Below are positions 53,401 to 63,809 of a stretch of DNA of 64,000 bases, piece by piece (position 1 is the first letter of the stretch; each line of letters starts with the position of its first letter). The notes below the pieces were generated by a model. The model did not search any database. It saw nothing but the letters and a program-made list of their open reading frames with translations, and was not told the origin of the DNA. A program made the translations under genes and the position numbers. Source of the stretch: Branchiostoma floridae (taxonomy: Eukaryota > Chordata > Leptocardii > Amphioxiformes > Branchiostomatidae); contig NC_049996.1 in the NCBI RefSeq assembly GCF_000003815.2, positions 3,944,981 through 4,008,980 of the forward strand, given 5' to 3'.

Positions 53401-54392
53401 GATTCTTCTTCAATTTTTACGAATGAGGACGGGGGTCGCCCGTAAATACAGTGTTATGCAACGACGAAAATCACATCTGAGCGTGGGAATTGACTATAGT
53501 AGAGACGAGATTATTTACAAGTAGGGGTCCTTGACCTTTGACATATTAGCTACAACTCTGTCACTGGGCTGTGTACCCAAAGTTACAGTGTACATTGTAT
53601 TTGAAAGCAGTCTGTTTAACACAAACTCCGCTGTTCAGGATTAAATGACGGAACGTAAAAAGCGTGAATAAATCAGGCTAGACCATACATATTTACAAAG
53701 CAAACAAAACAAATAACGTAACTACAAATTTGGACCTATTGAGTAAACAAAGGTTTTATAGTAGCCCGAAGAGACTGATGTTGAGAAATCAGTCAAAACT
53801 GTTTGAAATGTGTGAGAAATTACATTTAAGTAATGGGTATAATGTTGTTGCTATGTTCTTGTGTCCCATAAATGGTGATATACGCAATTCTTTTAACAGT
53901 GCTCTCGATGTAGACACCCGATGTAAAAAGTTAACCAAAGACGACCTATTTGTTTTATAATGACAGCCACAGACAACACCGAACAACAAAAACTATGTGA
54001 GTTCGTATACACTTGCTTTAAGAAGAAGGAAGAGGCATGTCAACAATGACTATAGTGATAGCATAGCTCAAAATGTTTTGTTTATCCAACTACTCGCTGG
54101 TACCAATACTTGTAATAGTATCTAGTCTCTAGTATTCAATGTCGAATCACTGCATTTAGCCCATGTGGGCAAGAACATGCAAGTAAAGATCATATTATTG
54201 TTGTTGCTATGTTGATAATCATTGGTTGAGGGAGGGGAGCTTACCATTTGTTGTCTCTATCACGAAAAACACAACCAGAACAACGGTAATGATGAGAATG
54301 ACTTTGACAACAACAGCAACCAGCCCGCATTTTGTTGTCTGTTTCTTTTGATGTTGTTCCGCTGCGTTCCTCTTGTCACTCTCCACGTCCAT
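50310..54392 (-). CDS. Peptidoglycan recognition protein, membrane-anchored, amidase type
   Basis: Five exons (54392-54245, 52277-52111, 51700-51562, 51002-50912, 50445-50310) join in phase to 226 residues. Residues 1 to about 23 are polar (MDVESDKRNAAEQHQKK), about 24-46 are hydrophobic, and the PGRP domain fills 53-226, starting VTIVSRAEWGARPP. Zinc and amidase residues are all present: the His83-His84 pair (FIHHSYEP), Tyr119 (DDIGYNF), His194 (YGHRQV) and Cys204 (GRTCPGEEFY). Cys91 and Cys97 fit the conserved disulfide. FEGRGW has the Gly-Trp pair usually linked to DAP-type peptidoglycan. The predicted activity is N-acetylmuramoyl-L-alanine amidase, cleaving the lactyl-amide bond outside the cell. 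An uncleaved anchor is the simplest reading because the hydrophobic span follows a charged tail. ACACCATGG is a strong start context; an acceptor just upstream suggests a 5' UTR exon. Confidence 0.9.
50755..50878. repeat. (CTTC)n microsatellite in PGRP intron 4
   Basis: A long TTCC/CTTT tract. The plus-strand frames rich in Phe/Leu/Pro/Ser here come from it. Confidence 0.95.
50912..51002 (-). CDS. PGRP exon 4
   Basis: 91 bp encoding ICFIGNFTDELPPEKAIIAG then KMLIQLSVE; the TTTTTACCAG acceptor and AGAG|GTAAGA donor give phase 1 in, phase 2 out. ICFIGNF is the conserved central strand (usually SIGISFIGNF across the junction). Confidence 0.92.
51562..51700 (-). CDS. PGRP exon 3: catalytic tyrosine
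   Basis: Encodes NLYMDTRGWDDIGYNFLVGG, NGDVFEGRGWDTRGAQAGPD and WNYRSI; phase 0 in, phase 1 out (ATCG|GTAAGG). Confidence 0.95.
52111..52277 (-). CDS. PGRP exon 2: first zinc histidine
   Basis: Encodes ESQVTIVSRAEWGARPPRSR then VPYVFIHHSYEPDVCFNRSQ and CEESVRWIQ; the ACTATATTTCAG acceptor and CAG|GTAAGA donor give phase 1 in, phase 0 out. Confidence 0.95.
52378..52740. repeat. Diverged MITE of the 43834 family in PGRP intron 1
   Basis: CATGTGCGCCAATAGGAATT, TATAGGTAAAT and CTCGACCATTGTCTCG on the left; GTACGCATGTGCAGCG and TTATGGGTAAATGTCAAAGG on the right. The arms are only partly complementary. Confidence 0.55.
52741..54244. other. Rest of PGRP intron 1
   Basis: Holds a MITE fragment at 53440-53580 (CCTTGACCTTTGACATATTA) and a short AGGTGGACACCTTTCGAAAC hairpin module near 53345 typical of retroelement tails. 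The 76-codon plus-strand frame at 53730 has no recognised domain. Confidence 0.45.
54245..54392 (-). CDS. PGRP exon 1: cytoplasmic tail and membrane anchor
   Basis: Encodes MDVESDKRNAAEQHQKKQTT, then KCGLVAVVVKVILIITVVLV and VFFVIETTN; the AATG|GTAAGC donor gives phase 1, matching exon 2. The tail is mostly polar and the anchor about 20 residues long. An in-frame upstream ATG exists at 54473 but lies before a likely acceptor. Confidence 0.8.
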
Positions 54393-55689
54393 GGTGTGTT
54401 GAAGTGCTGGAAAAATGTACTTGCCGATCAATCTAGGGCTAATATTGCACTTTGAACATGCAATTTCAATCATTTACAGCTATTACTTCTGAAGCTGATA
54501 GGAGAGGTGTAGCAGTGTTTGATGTAGAGCTAGTTTGCACTGTAGGTCCGCCTGGGAAATAAAGGCAATTACAATAACCCGATGGGTGGTAAATGATACA
54601 GAACACGAAGCGTTAGGCTGGAGGTAGGACACTCCACAGTTAGTTTAAGAGAGTACATTCTGTTGACAATAGCAAAGTCTGGTGAGATTACCATTGATTT
54701 AAGGGTGTGTCGCAGCAAAAAATACGCCAAAACTCCTGTTAGGATTCCCATTTCCGTCACATTTACACTTCATTTTTCTTTTTAAATTTAGAAACAACAA
54801 TACTTACATTTGTTAAATGCAAATACTAAGACAAATGTTTTGACAGTCTAGTACTATAATTGCACATCGAGGGATAACAAATACTGGTGTGTCTGAACGA
54901 ATTACATGGGTAACTTCACATGCAGTACATTGGGTAAATACATGTACGAGTAGTACATTTGTAAAATATTGGGAAGCCTAAGTCCTAGGAATATATACAA
55001 TCTGTTACTACACTGTGATTAAACATGGAGTAGTCTAACGATAGAAGGGGGTTTATTCATAAGTATCGAAAGGAAATTGGTACAATCAATCTAAATTGGC
55101 TGTCACACTACACACTTCTTGCATGTTTTGTTTTTGTGTGTGTGAAGTAACTGCACAATGTTCTGGCTATTAGTAAGTTCTACGTGTATCTGCATTGTGC
55201 AACCTTATCTCAGTGGCAGGTATACGCTGAAGTTAACTTTAACCAGACTTGTACACGGCATTCTTTGATTAACGTCATACTTTGGCGATAAATTCCGTTC
55301 AGTAGTTTGATAAAGAAAAAACTCAGAATGCGAATTAATCGACCAACACCTCACGCCATTTTACGCAAGATAGTTTACACAGTAGAATGTGTCTCGGGAC
55401 TAACACAGGAGTGGTTAGACAATAGAAGGCAGAAATACTATATTAGAGATATAGCTAGAGAGATCGGTGAACAGGGTTAGATATAAGTTGTCCTGAATGA
55501 AATGTCATACCTTTTTGTGAGCAGTTTTTTGTTGTTGTGCGGGAACGGAAGAATTCTCGTCTCGTAAGTCAGAAACCAAAGTTGCGAATAAAGCGGTATC
55601 GCACTGTATAAGTTTGTATTGTGGGTCCGCGTGGGAATTAAATCCGCGTCCGAATTTAATCCGCGATAATGTTCGGTTAAACTACAAAC
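54393..55689. other. Upstream of PGRP; no exon placed
   Basis: Probably holds the PGRP promoter and a 5' UTR exon. I saw no convincing core promoter motif. Confidence 0.35.
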
Positions 55690-56300
55690 CAGCGCGAGGA
55701 GGGGGGGGGGGTCTGTGTCATTTTTATCTCCATGAAAAATGGGGATATAGTTTTGGGTGTGTCTGTCTGTCTGTCTGTCGGCCTGTGTGTGTGTGTTTGT
55801 GTTTGTGTTTCCGGATATCTGTGGTCAGCATAACTCAAGAACCTCTGAACGGATTGCTATAAAAAAATGGTATGTTGGTAGATGTTGAGAAGACAGAGGT
55901 CAATGTCAATTTTGGGCCCCCTGGTATGTAACCTTGGTACTGCAACAGAAATCTCGTTTTTTTGTATCTTTCGACCTGGATGTGCTATGGTCTTGATTTT
56001 TTGGGTGGCTGATAGCTCGTGACGTGAGGAATATGTTGTGCATGTTTGGGTCCCCTAGCAGGTTGCTCTGGAACTGCAGGGGCGTTTTTCTCAAAATCTT
56101 ATAAGGAGGATAACTGGACAAGGGAACGACAAATTTAGACGATATTTGGTATGTAGTTAGCTTCGACAGAGATGTACATCATCACGTGCAAATTATTCAA
56201 ACTGGCACTTAATTTGCATCTTTCCCAGATGCGGACGGGACTGTGGGGCGATTTCTAGAAATTATATCCACATTATAAAGTGTTTATTCTTACATGGGAT
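55690..56300. repeat. Dispersed repeat with (GTCT)n and (GT)n
   Basis: Starts with a G homopolymer and TCTCCATGAAAAATGGGGAT, then GTCTGTCTGTCTGTC, CATAACTCAAGAACCTCTGA, ATGGTATGTTGGTAGATGTT and so on. This text style is common to repeats in several marine invertebrates. Non-coding. Confidence 0.55.
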
Positions 56301-57533
56301 GATTTTTTTAAATTTTGAACACTTCATTTAAAGGAGGGTGGAGTGAAAATTGCTGAATTTGCTCGTAGGCAAATACCGGTCTTTCTAGTTAACATTGCAT
56401 TATATATTGAATAGTGGATACACGTACGTCTCATAATACAGACTCGGAATCTTGAATTTATCGAATAAGCTAAATAACACCACTGACCTGGTTAATTCAA
56501 GAAATAAGTGTCATGTTTTTATATAGTCCTCTTGCTGATAGCGATATTTTGTTTTGCTGGAAAATGTACGCGTTAGAACAATGAAATGAATAAGTGTGTA
56601 CTTATAATCATGATAGAAAATAAATAACAAACATCTGAGCAGTACAGATAACATGAAATATGAATGTGCAATAAAATATTTTGTTTCATCATTGCACAAA
56701 CAGTCTTTTAATCTATATATTAGTCTACCAGATCGCCTGTTCATACAATAAAGGACGTGTGTTAGGTTTTTCCACTCTGCTCGCAAGACAGCTTTTGCCA
56801 TTCCAGGAAGATCTTCAGCTGAAAAGTGTTGCTTATCGTTACCAGTAAGTGTCGAGTCATATTGATCTTCATCTAATTTCCTAATTAGTAACTTAGAGCT
56901 AATGGATCAATTTGCACCCCAATTTAAATGCTAGTTTCGTGAAGAAATTCTTCCAATTGTTCTTGACCAATTTCTGTATTATTGTAGCAATTCTAAATAC
57001 TTGGCGCTGAAAAGGTTTTTCATTTGCACGTCCTATTATTTGATATCACGGCGAATAGTATAATTGATTTCAAAGCTTATTTTACCCTTGTGATTTATAT
57101 TTGCAAACATGTCTCAAGTTAATTCTAACGTAATGTCATGACGAAATTCAGTCATTTTAGCTGCTATGTTTTTTGTTGTTGATACAATGCTGACAACGAA
57201 AATTAATAAGAAAAGAAACGCAACCTGAAAGTGCATCCTGTATGTTTTGCATCATTTCTTTACTAAGGCCCAGTGGATTTGAAATTCTGTTCTTGGATTG
57301 AAAAGAAAAGAAAAATCAACATTAACACAGAGTCGATGATTTGTGGAACACCTCATCGCTGTAACTTAGTTTTCCTTAGTTCCTTTCAATCCTCTTTCCA
57401 TTTTGTTGTCTTGCTTAAGGAGTTTTGAATACTACACATTTTGCTGAGGTACGTACGTTTGGACAGAGACTAAATTCATTACCCTAGACGGTGAGCGAAA
57501 GTACTCTCCAAGCAGAGGTTAGGTCCTGTAGTA
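56301..57533. other. Upstream of lectin B; nothing recognised
   Basis: No exon or repeat supported. It presumably includes lectin B regulatory sequence. Confidence 0.4.
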
Positions 57534-58221
57534 ATGTCAACCTCCAGTCAAGAGTCGCCGAGTATTCAAGAACATGACGTCTTGGAGGAAGATTCCCAGT
57601 ATGTAGTTGACGATGGACTTGTAAAAATGAGCAGTTGCACACCTCAGCTCGATACCACAAATGACCACCGTCATACTGCAGAAAATAATGACATCCCCTT
57701 GGTGGGAGTCGCTGATGTATATTTTGTCTCCGACGAGAACAACACAAAAGAGTCTGCCATGTACTGTGCCTCTGATGAACATAATGCTATTGGGGACATA
57801 AAAGACGAATCCAAAGTCGAGCACTCAGGCAGTACAGTAATAATTGATTCCGACAGTAATCAAAATGCTAACATATCGCAGCTTAGCACAACAGAAGATG
57901 GTGCTAGTGGTGAAACATGGCATAATGACCTCTCTGACGATGACGATGACATGGAACCATACGCGGTTACAGACACGTGTGAAAATGAGACATACACTGC
58001 AGGTAAAACAAGCTATGAATCTACCGCACAGAACCCCCACGAAAATCAGTCTACAGATTCAATGAACAGTAGAAACTGCGGCTCTGGTTTACAAAAGTTT
58101 TGCGATTCTTCAAACATTAATATACTTGAGCCAAATTCAATGTACGTAGCAGGAGTTCGACAAGAGGCTTCGGAGGACAAAAGACACAAGCTTCGCAAAC
58201 CGGAAGTGAACATTATTCGCG
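57534..58221 (+). CDS. Lectin B exon 1: cytoplasmic region
   Basis: 688 bp, donor CGCG|GTAAGA, phase 1 out. From EHDVLEEDSQYVVDDGLVKM onward it is clearly collinear with lectin A (TAENNDI, DVYFVSDEN, KVEHSGSTV, EPYAVTD, QNPHENQST, RKPEVNIIRG). It starts about 50 residues later than A. Tyr in A's STYLM and LYPN are Asp and Glu here. Confidence 0.75.
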
Positions 58222-58712
58222 GTAAGATTTCGGAAGTTAATTTGGTGTTTTTTTTTAATAAAGACTTAGGTCCATATGTAGCCTGTTTTTCATACATTTC
58301 CCAGTTGTAACAATCTCTGCATTCCTCGTTCATGCAATATCCATAAGATTTTCTTCAGTTCAATTCTATACATGCTAAATACATTTAACCCAAGAAAGTT
58401 GCAAAATGCAGACATTTAGAAAATGTAAGACTGGTGGGTGCTTTCATTCTTTACATTTCTATTTATTTAATTTCTATTCCATTCTTTCCTGAAAGTTCCA
58501 CTATTTTATTTACTTTTCTTTAATGATAACTCGTTTGTTGCAGGTAATGACAAAATCTTATATTTGCTTTATTTAGCTTCTGTGCCAGTCATCATGTCAA
58601 ACTGTGTAGTTCTTCATTTACTATCAAATTCCGCAGTTCGAGAACCGTCGCAGTGGCCAGTTTTTTTTAGAAACTTTCTTGTTTTGACTTTGTCAAGCAT
58701 GCTGTTTTACAG

Positions 58713-58828
58713 GGTATACATTATACTGCCTCTATGCTTTGGCGGCTTTACTATCAAGTTTCCTTGTGGGAGTAACCATCACAGGTGTCGTGATAGGGGT
58801 CTACCGCAACGCCGAACAAATTAAAACG
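58713..58828 (+). CDS. Lectin B exon 2: transmembrane segment
   Basis: 116 bp with the same TGCTGTTTTACAG acceptor and ACG|GTAAGG donor as A; encodes YTLYCLYALAALLSSFLVGV then TITGVVIGVYRNAEQIKT. It has four codons more than A. Confidence 0.8.
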
Positions 58829-58840
58829 GTAAGGTCAACA

Positions 58841-59294
58841 GAATAGGGGATCCGCCAGCCAATCCCACCCCATTGAAATGTGTACAAAAAGGTACAGAAA
58901 GACAATAACTCAACTTTCTGACGTTACTGGCATACAGACTTACCCTCATATGAAAGCCCATCATCTCAGCTGTGATGAAAGCCCACTGTCATTAGAAATC
59001 ATACGGCATAATTTGTAGAAAAATACCCCCAAACCCTACCACCCCCTCAAACGCATAACCACCAAGGGAACAGACCCGTTCACAACAAGGAAATAGTCCC
59101 AACTTCATATCCCCTGATAACCACAAAAACTCAGCTTTTTTGGCCATAATCAGAAAGTAGAAAACCTCCACAGTCACATTGACCTCAAAACTGCCAGAAA
59201 TTACCCATTTTTCCAAGAAAAAAAATCTTAAAGTTTTAGGCCCGGAACTACACCATCAATTTGCATGGCGGATCGCTGGCGGATCCCCAATAGG
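58841..59294. repeat. Inverted-repeat-bounded insertion in lectin B intron 2
   Basis: AATAGGGGATCCGCCAGC on the left and GCTGGCGGATCCCCAATAGG on the right; the left end lies 13 bp after the exon 2 donor. No counterpart is seen in lectin A. Confidence 0.55.
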
Positions 59295-59620
59295 CAAAAC
59301 ATTTACAATGCGGTCCCAAACGCAAAGCTGTCTGTACATATGTAAATCTTTACGTTTTGTGACTGCATCTGTGAGCAGCGACACCTGTCCTACAGTACAA
59401 TATGATCCAGTCAGAATTGCCCTGAAGAAGGTGACAGCGTTGATGAGAATAACGCAATGGTTGTATAAAAAGAGTCTCTTTATTCAGTTACGTACCAACC
59501 TGATGAAACTATTCACTGAGGCAACATCAATAACGCTAATGTTTTACATATTAAGTAACTCTAAAAATACAAAACAGGGTAAATGTTTAGTAAACAATAT
59601 TCTATTGCTATTGTTTTCAG

Positions 59621-59887
59621 GCAAGCCACATGCAAAGCGTCAACAACCGCAGTACGTTCAGTGTAACAGAACTTACTACTGTACAATAGTTCACATTTGG
59701 AGCTCCAATGGTACAAATACACCCATCCTCGGTACAATCAATGGTACCAACTCACCTAGCCTTGCGGATTACAATGGTACCAACCCACCGAACTATTGTA
59801 ACACCCATGGTACTAACCCACCCAGTCATAAGACAACTCGTGCTGACCCACCCCACCATGGGAGCATCAAGCCAACCGTCCAAAAAA
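59621..59887 (+). pseudogene. Lectin B exon 3: shortened, frameshifted stalk
   Basis: 267 bp against 553 in A: the TGTTTTCAG acceptor and AAAA|GTAAGT donor are kept, but only about one and a half 66-bp units remain and 7 bp are missing. In the shifted frame the remaining repeats read SNGTN, INGTN and YNGTN, so the sequons persist out of frame with exon 2. Confidence 0.75.
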
Positions 59888-60080
59888 GTAAGTATTATGA
59901 AAATAGAATCAGCTTAAGCTGGCAACGGCTGTTGTGCTGTAACGGTAATTTAGTTCAACTTACTATTCCTGGTTTGTTGGTCAACGTTGCATTAAAATCA
60001 CGTCCGTTGCATTGGATTTCATGCTAGACCGTCCTGTTGGCAAACTATTGCAATGATACATTTCTTATAAATGGTACTTT

Positions 60081-60544
60081 CTGGAGGGTACAGATCACCA
60101 ATGGCCGGCAGGCATCTACAGCATTCATAACATGTCAGAAAAAGGCTGTCAAAAGTCACCTACCTGAAGTTTAGTCGTTGGAAAACTCATATTGGCAGAA
60201 AAGTATGGCTTCTAAACTGTCCGTCTACGAAATTTGAAGCATTTCGGTTCGGTGCAAAGGTCATCAAAGCAGCTAAACGCACCCTGGTGACCTTTTGACA
60301 TTTTGAGGACAGCATCAAAACAATGGAAACAACACATATTCTATACTGCCCAGGAAACCAAAAACATGGCTAAAAACCAATTTTTTTCGCAAAATGAAAT
60401 AACCAGAACTCTTACCTGTAATTTCCAGCTCCAAAATGCCAACATCTCCCAATAAAGAGGCCTCTAAACTTACTTTTAACAAACCAGGTTCTATGGCATC
60501 ATTTTGCCGGGTCTGCGCATGTCTCTAATGGTGACCTTTCACCT
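60081..60544 (+). repeat. 464-bp direct repeat, copy 1
   Basis: Compared block by block with 61421-61884 and found identical, at an offset of exactly 1340 bp. In lectin B intron 3. It does not begin with TG or end with CA, and no flanking duplication abuts the copies. Confidence 0.97.
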
Positions 60545-61420
60545 GTTACAGGCTTCAAGTTCAAGATAGACAAATTTCAATTATTTCACATGGTGCGGAA
60601 AAGGGTTGCTCAGTATTAGCCTGAGTTTCAAAGATTTCTGACAAAGAATAGTCTCTTGGGAATAGTTTGGATAACAGGTGTTAGAGAGCTGTCCTCAATG
60701 CTGTGACAGTGGTCTGAGTCTATATGGTCAGGTCCCCTGTCATTTGGCAAAAAGTGACAATCAAGGAAAGGGAGTTGAAAACTGCTCACCTTGACACAAG
60801 GGGACTACTCTACCTCCATTTAGGCTCCTGAATCAGTACTAAAATGCTGTTAGTTTAGACCTGTAAGCACTTGATGAGTGTACATATTGCAATATATAGC
60901 CAAAGGATACAAAAAGTTGAAAAACTGACAAAAAGGACAAAAAAGTATCAAAATGGAAGAATTTCTCAATGAATCTAAGTCAAATGCGTTAATTGAAGCT
61001 TGCCCCGGGGTCACATTACCAATTTCAGGGGAAATATAAACCACAATGGCTCACCTACACCCCCCCCCCCCATTCTGTGCACATTATGCACTGTCAGTAA
61101 ATGCTTGAAAGTGTATCCTAGCAGCTTTTATATACAAATTTAGGTGCCTAAATTGAGGAACAGTAGCCTATTTCTGTCTGGGGTAGCAGATTATACCATT
61201 TCTTCCTTCTAAGTGCCACTTTTTGCAAAGCAATATTGAGCCAAACCATAGCCTGAGGCCTCCACCATAGCCCTCGTGACACATGAGTTAACAACTCCCA
61301 GGGGACTGTTCCTGGGAGAACGGTCTCCGGGAAGTCTTCGAAATTTGTAACGACCCTGCCTCGCATCACTCGAAGTGACAGACACTTGTCTACCTTGAAC
61401 TTCAAACCCATATGAAAATA
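60545..61420. other. Sequence between the identical direct repeats
   Basis: Two overlapping minus-strand frames (61468-61148 and 61499-61209) extend across the boundary into copy 2; neither has a domain I recognise. A C homopolymer is near 61060. Confidence 0.4.
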
Positions 61421-61884
61421 CTGGAGGGTACAGATCACCAATGGCCGGCAGGCATCTACAGCATTCATAACATGTCAGAAAAAGGCTGTCAAAAGTCACC
61501 TACCTGAAGTTTAGTCGTTGGAAAACTCATATTGGCAGAAAAGTATGGCTTCTAAACTGTCCGTCTACGAAATTTGAAGCATTTCGGTTCGGTGCAAAGG
61601 TCATCAAAGCAGCTAAACGCACCCTGGTGACCTTTTGACATTTTGAGGACAGCATCAAAACAATGGAAACAACACATATTCTATACTGCCCAGGAAACCA
61701 AAAACATGGCTAAAAACCAATTTTTTTCGCAAAATGAAATAACCAGAACTCTTACCTGTAATTTCCAGCTCCAAAATGCCAACATCTCCCAATAAAGAGG
61801 CCTCTAAACTTACTTTTAACAAACCAGGTTCTATGGCATCATTTTGCCGGGTCTGCGCATGTCTCTAATGGTGACCTTTCACCT
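61421..61884 (+). repeat. 464-bp direct repeat, copy 2
   Basis: Identical to 60081-60544. Confidence 0.97.
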
Positions 61885-62495
61885 TAAATGCGGTAATTAG
61901 CTTAATAATGACAGATACGGCTATTGTAAACTTTTGACACATATTTGTCCTTTTTAAATATCCTTCTTAGATGCACCAAAATGCTGCATTCAGCGGAAAT
62001 TTTTTTGCTGTTGTCACTGTTATGACCTGTACCTCTTGTATGTTTTGAATAAGCCACATATGTTTCCTGCAATTGCGACTTTTCCATTGGAAACATTTGG
62101 GTGTATGCGCAAGCTCGAACTAAATGTATGAATTCCAAGATTTTGAAATGACCGGGTTAGGAACGAAGTTAAGGGCATGAAATGTTTAATACATACAAAA
62201 CCGCTGGATCAGTTTTGTTTACGGCTAGAAGTTTCAAGTAGCATCTCGCATCTTTCTAGATAGAATCTTAGTTACTGAAAAAGAAGTCCAATTCTTAAGT
62301 AAAACTTTGTCATCCAGTTGCTCGAGTAACTTTAATATGTGACTCTTATTACCCGAATGTCTAACCTTCATATGATAACAAAAATTGTGTGCGCGCACAA
62401 ATACACACACATACAAACACTACTGAAAACATACCCTTCTAGCGAAGGCAATACCCTATACGTTTTCTGTAACGATGCTAAAATTACTGATACAG

Positions 62496-62661
62496 AAACA
62501 GTCTGCGAGGGGAAGACTTTGCGGCTGTCTTGTGCAGACGGCAAGCTGCTTCTCATCGACGATGCTTTCTACGGACGGAGGACCAAATATGGCCGCTGCC
62601 GCTGTAAATGGAAATTGATCAGCAAGCGGTGTAACACCAGGTGCTGGAAAACCTACGACAG
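62496..62661 (+). CDS. Lectin B exon 4: SUEL domain, N-terminal half
   Basis: The CTGATACAG acceptor and GACAG|GTAAAT donor give 166 bp, phases as in A. Encodes VCEGKTLRLSCADGK then DDAFYGRR and CRCKWK. CEGKTLRLSC is closer to the family consensus than A's CEEETLQLSC. Confidence 0.85.
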
Positions 62662-62708
62662 GTAAATCAGTTCGGTGTATTGGTCCAGGTCTGGGTTATC
62701 TTATCCTT

Positions 62709-62970
62709 CTACACAGGGACATCCAACGGCGAAACCGCCTGTCTGGATGTATCCTGCTTTCTCAACCGTCACTAGTACTCTTAGTTCCTGTGGACCCCCC
62801 CCCCCCCAAAAAAAAACCCAGCTGTCAGCCAATCAGGGAAAGGCCTTTCAGTTTTCAAAAGGGGTAAGTTCATTGATATTTATAAGCAGGGCGATCAGGA
62901 ACTAAGGGTGACGTTTGAGAAAGCAGAGTACATCCAGACGGTTTCGCCGTTGGATGTTATCTCCGCACGG
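62709..62970. repeat. MITE of the 22370/47663 family
   Basis: Left CAGGGACATCCAACGGCGAA then ACCGCC; right GGTTTCGCCGTTGGATGTTA. CTTATAAATATCAATGA-type text appears in reverse. In lectin B intron 4. Confidence 0.85.
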
Positions 62971-63217
62971 TTGTTTGATATTTCTAAGCAGATGTTGCGT
63001 GATATTATCTGATCGTTTCGTGCTCGTCGTATTGTTGACTGTTACATTGCAACTGGTTATTTGGTGTTTTGGTAATTAGCCACCTCCAAGCAGATGTGGG
63101 GTTATGTGTTCTCTAATGAATAACAGATGTCGCGGCAGCCTTAGAGGAATCCCTAAACAGATGTTATTCATGTTGTGTAACTTCAGTAAGTCCCTCTATC
63201 ACTCCATCGATCCCTAC

Positions 63218-63427
63218 TCTCAAAGCGGAGGTAAGGCTCCGGCTGTTTTTTTAAGGTTTTTTTTAGTCGTTTTATCGGGCTTTCTATTTTTTTTTATATC
63301 TTGCTGTGTCAAAACCTGATACCTGTTTGGCTGGCGTACTTCAAGAAAAATGACAAAATAGAAAGCCCGATAAAAACGACTGAAAAAAACTTAAAAAACA
63401 GCCGTAGCCTAATCTCTGCTTGGAGAG
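63218..63427. repeat. Snapback MITE with ~75-bp arms
   Basis: CCGGCTGTTTTTTTAAGG and AGTCGTTTTATCGGGCTTTC on the left face GAAAGCCCGATAAAAACGAC and TTAAAAAACAGCCG on the right. In lectin B intron 4. Confidence 0.85.
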
Positions 63428-63645
63428 TATCCATCCCAGACTTTTGCAAAAAAAATTGTATTTGTATCTTTTTTCAACAGCCGGTAAAATTCTTTTCCAA
63501 AAATATCCAAGAAGCAACAAATTAAATCGGTTCGGCCAAACCTTACGGTTTTTAGTATAGATTAGGGTTTAATTCCTACCAGTTTCAATGTATACATGGT
63601 CACAGTGTATCACCTTGTTACCTGTAACAGCCCAAACTCCGCCAG

Positions 63646-63773
63646 TCCCCTATTTGTTGTGAGGAGGAGTTGCCAGGGCCTGCAGAGGTGCGCTGTGAGT
63701 GCAAGAAACAAATTGTTTGGTGACCCCTGCCGACGCACGTTGAAGTACTTGGAGGTCAAATACCAATGTGAAG
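63646..63773 (+). CDS. Lectin B exon 5: SUEL domain, C-terminal half
   Basis: The ACTCCGCCAG acceptor and GAAG|GTAGGC donor give 128 bp, same length and phases as A. Encodes FVVRRSCQGLQRCAVSARNK then FGDPCRRTLKYLEVKYQC. The usual Pro-Gly after FGDPC is Arg-Arg here. Read-through would end at RHKYLHLL. Confidence 0.85.
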
Positions 63774-63809
63774 GTAGGCACAAGTATTTACATCTTCTAT
63801 AAGTATATT

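Larger units (their letters stand above)
57534..63773 (+). pseudogene. Lectin gene B: inverted paralogue of lectin A with a broken stalk exon
   Basis: Exons 57534-58221, 58713-58828, 59621-59887, 62496-62661 and 63646-63773 correspond one to one with lectin A and keep the same phases, except for the stalk exon. Relative to gene A that exon lacks 7 bp near 59675, giving a stop (TAG) 23 codons into the exon. Translation would then yield a tail plus transmembrane segment with almost no ectodomain. Skipping the exon would not restore frame (phase 0 into phase 1). A poor cryptic acceptor at 59660-59661 would restore it by removing 41 bp. The lectin exons downstream are intact, so either decay is recent or splicing rescues the frame. 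Classed as pseudogene with that caveat. Confidence 0.65.

Noticed and set aside
57537..58333. Minus-strand frames over lectin B exon 1
   Set aside because: Antisense shadows; the plus frame is conserved with lectin A.
60081..61884. LTR retrotransposon reading of the identical repeats
   Set aside because: No TG...CA ends, no primer-binding site or polypurine tract seen at the inner edges, and no adjacent target duplication.
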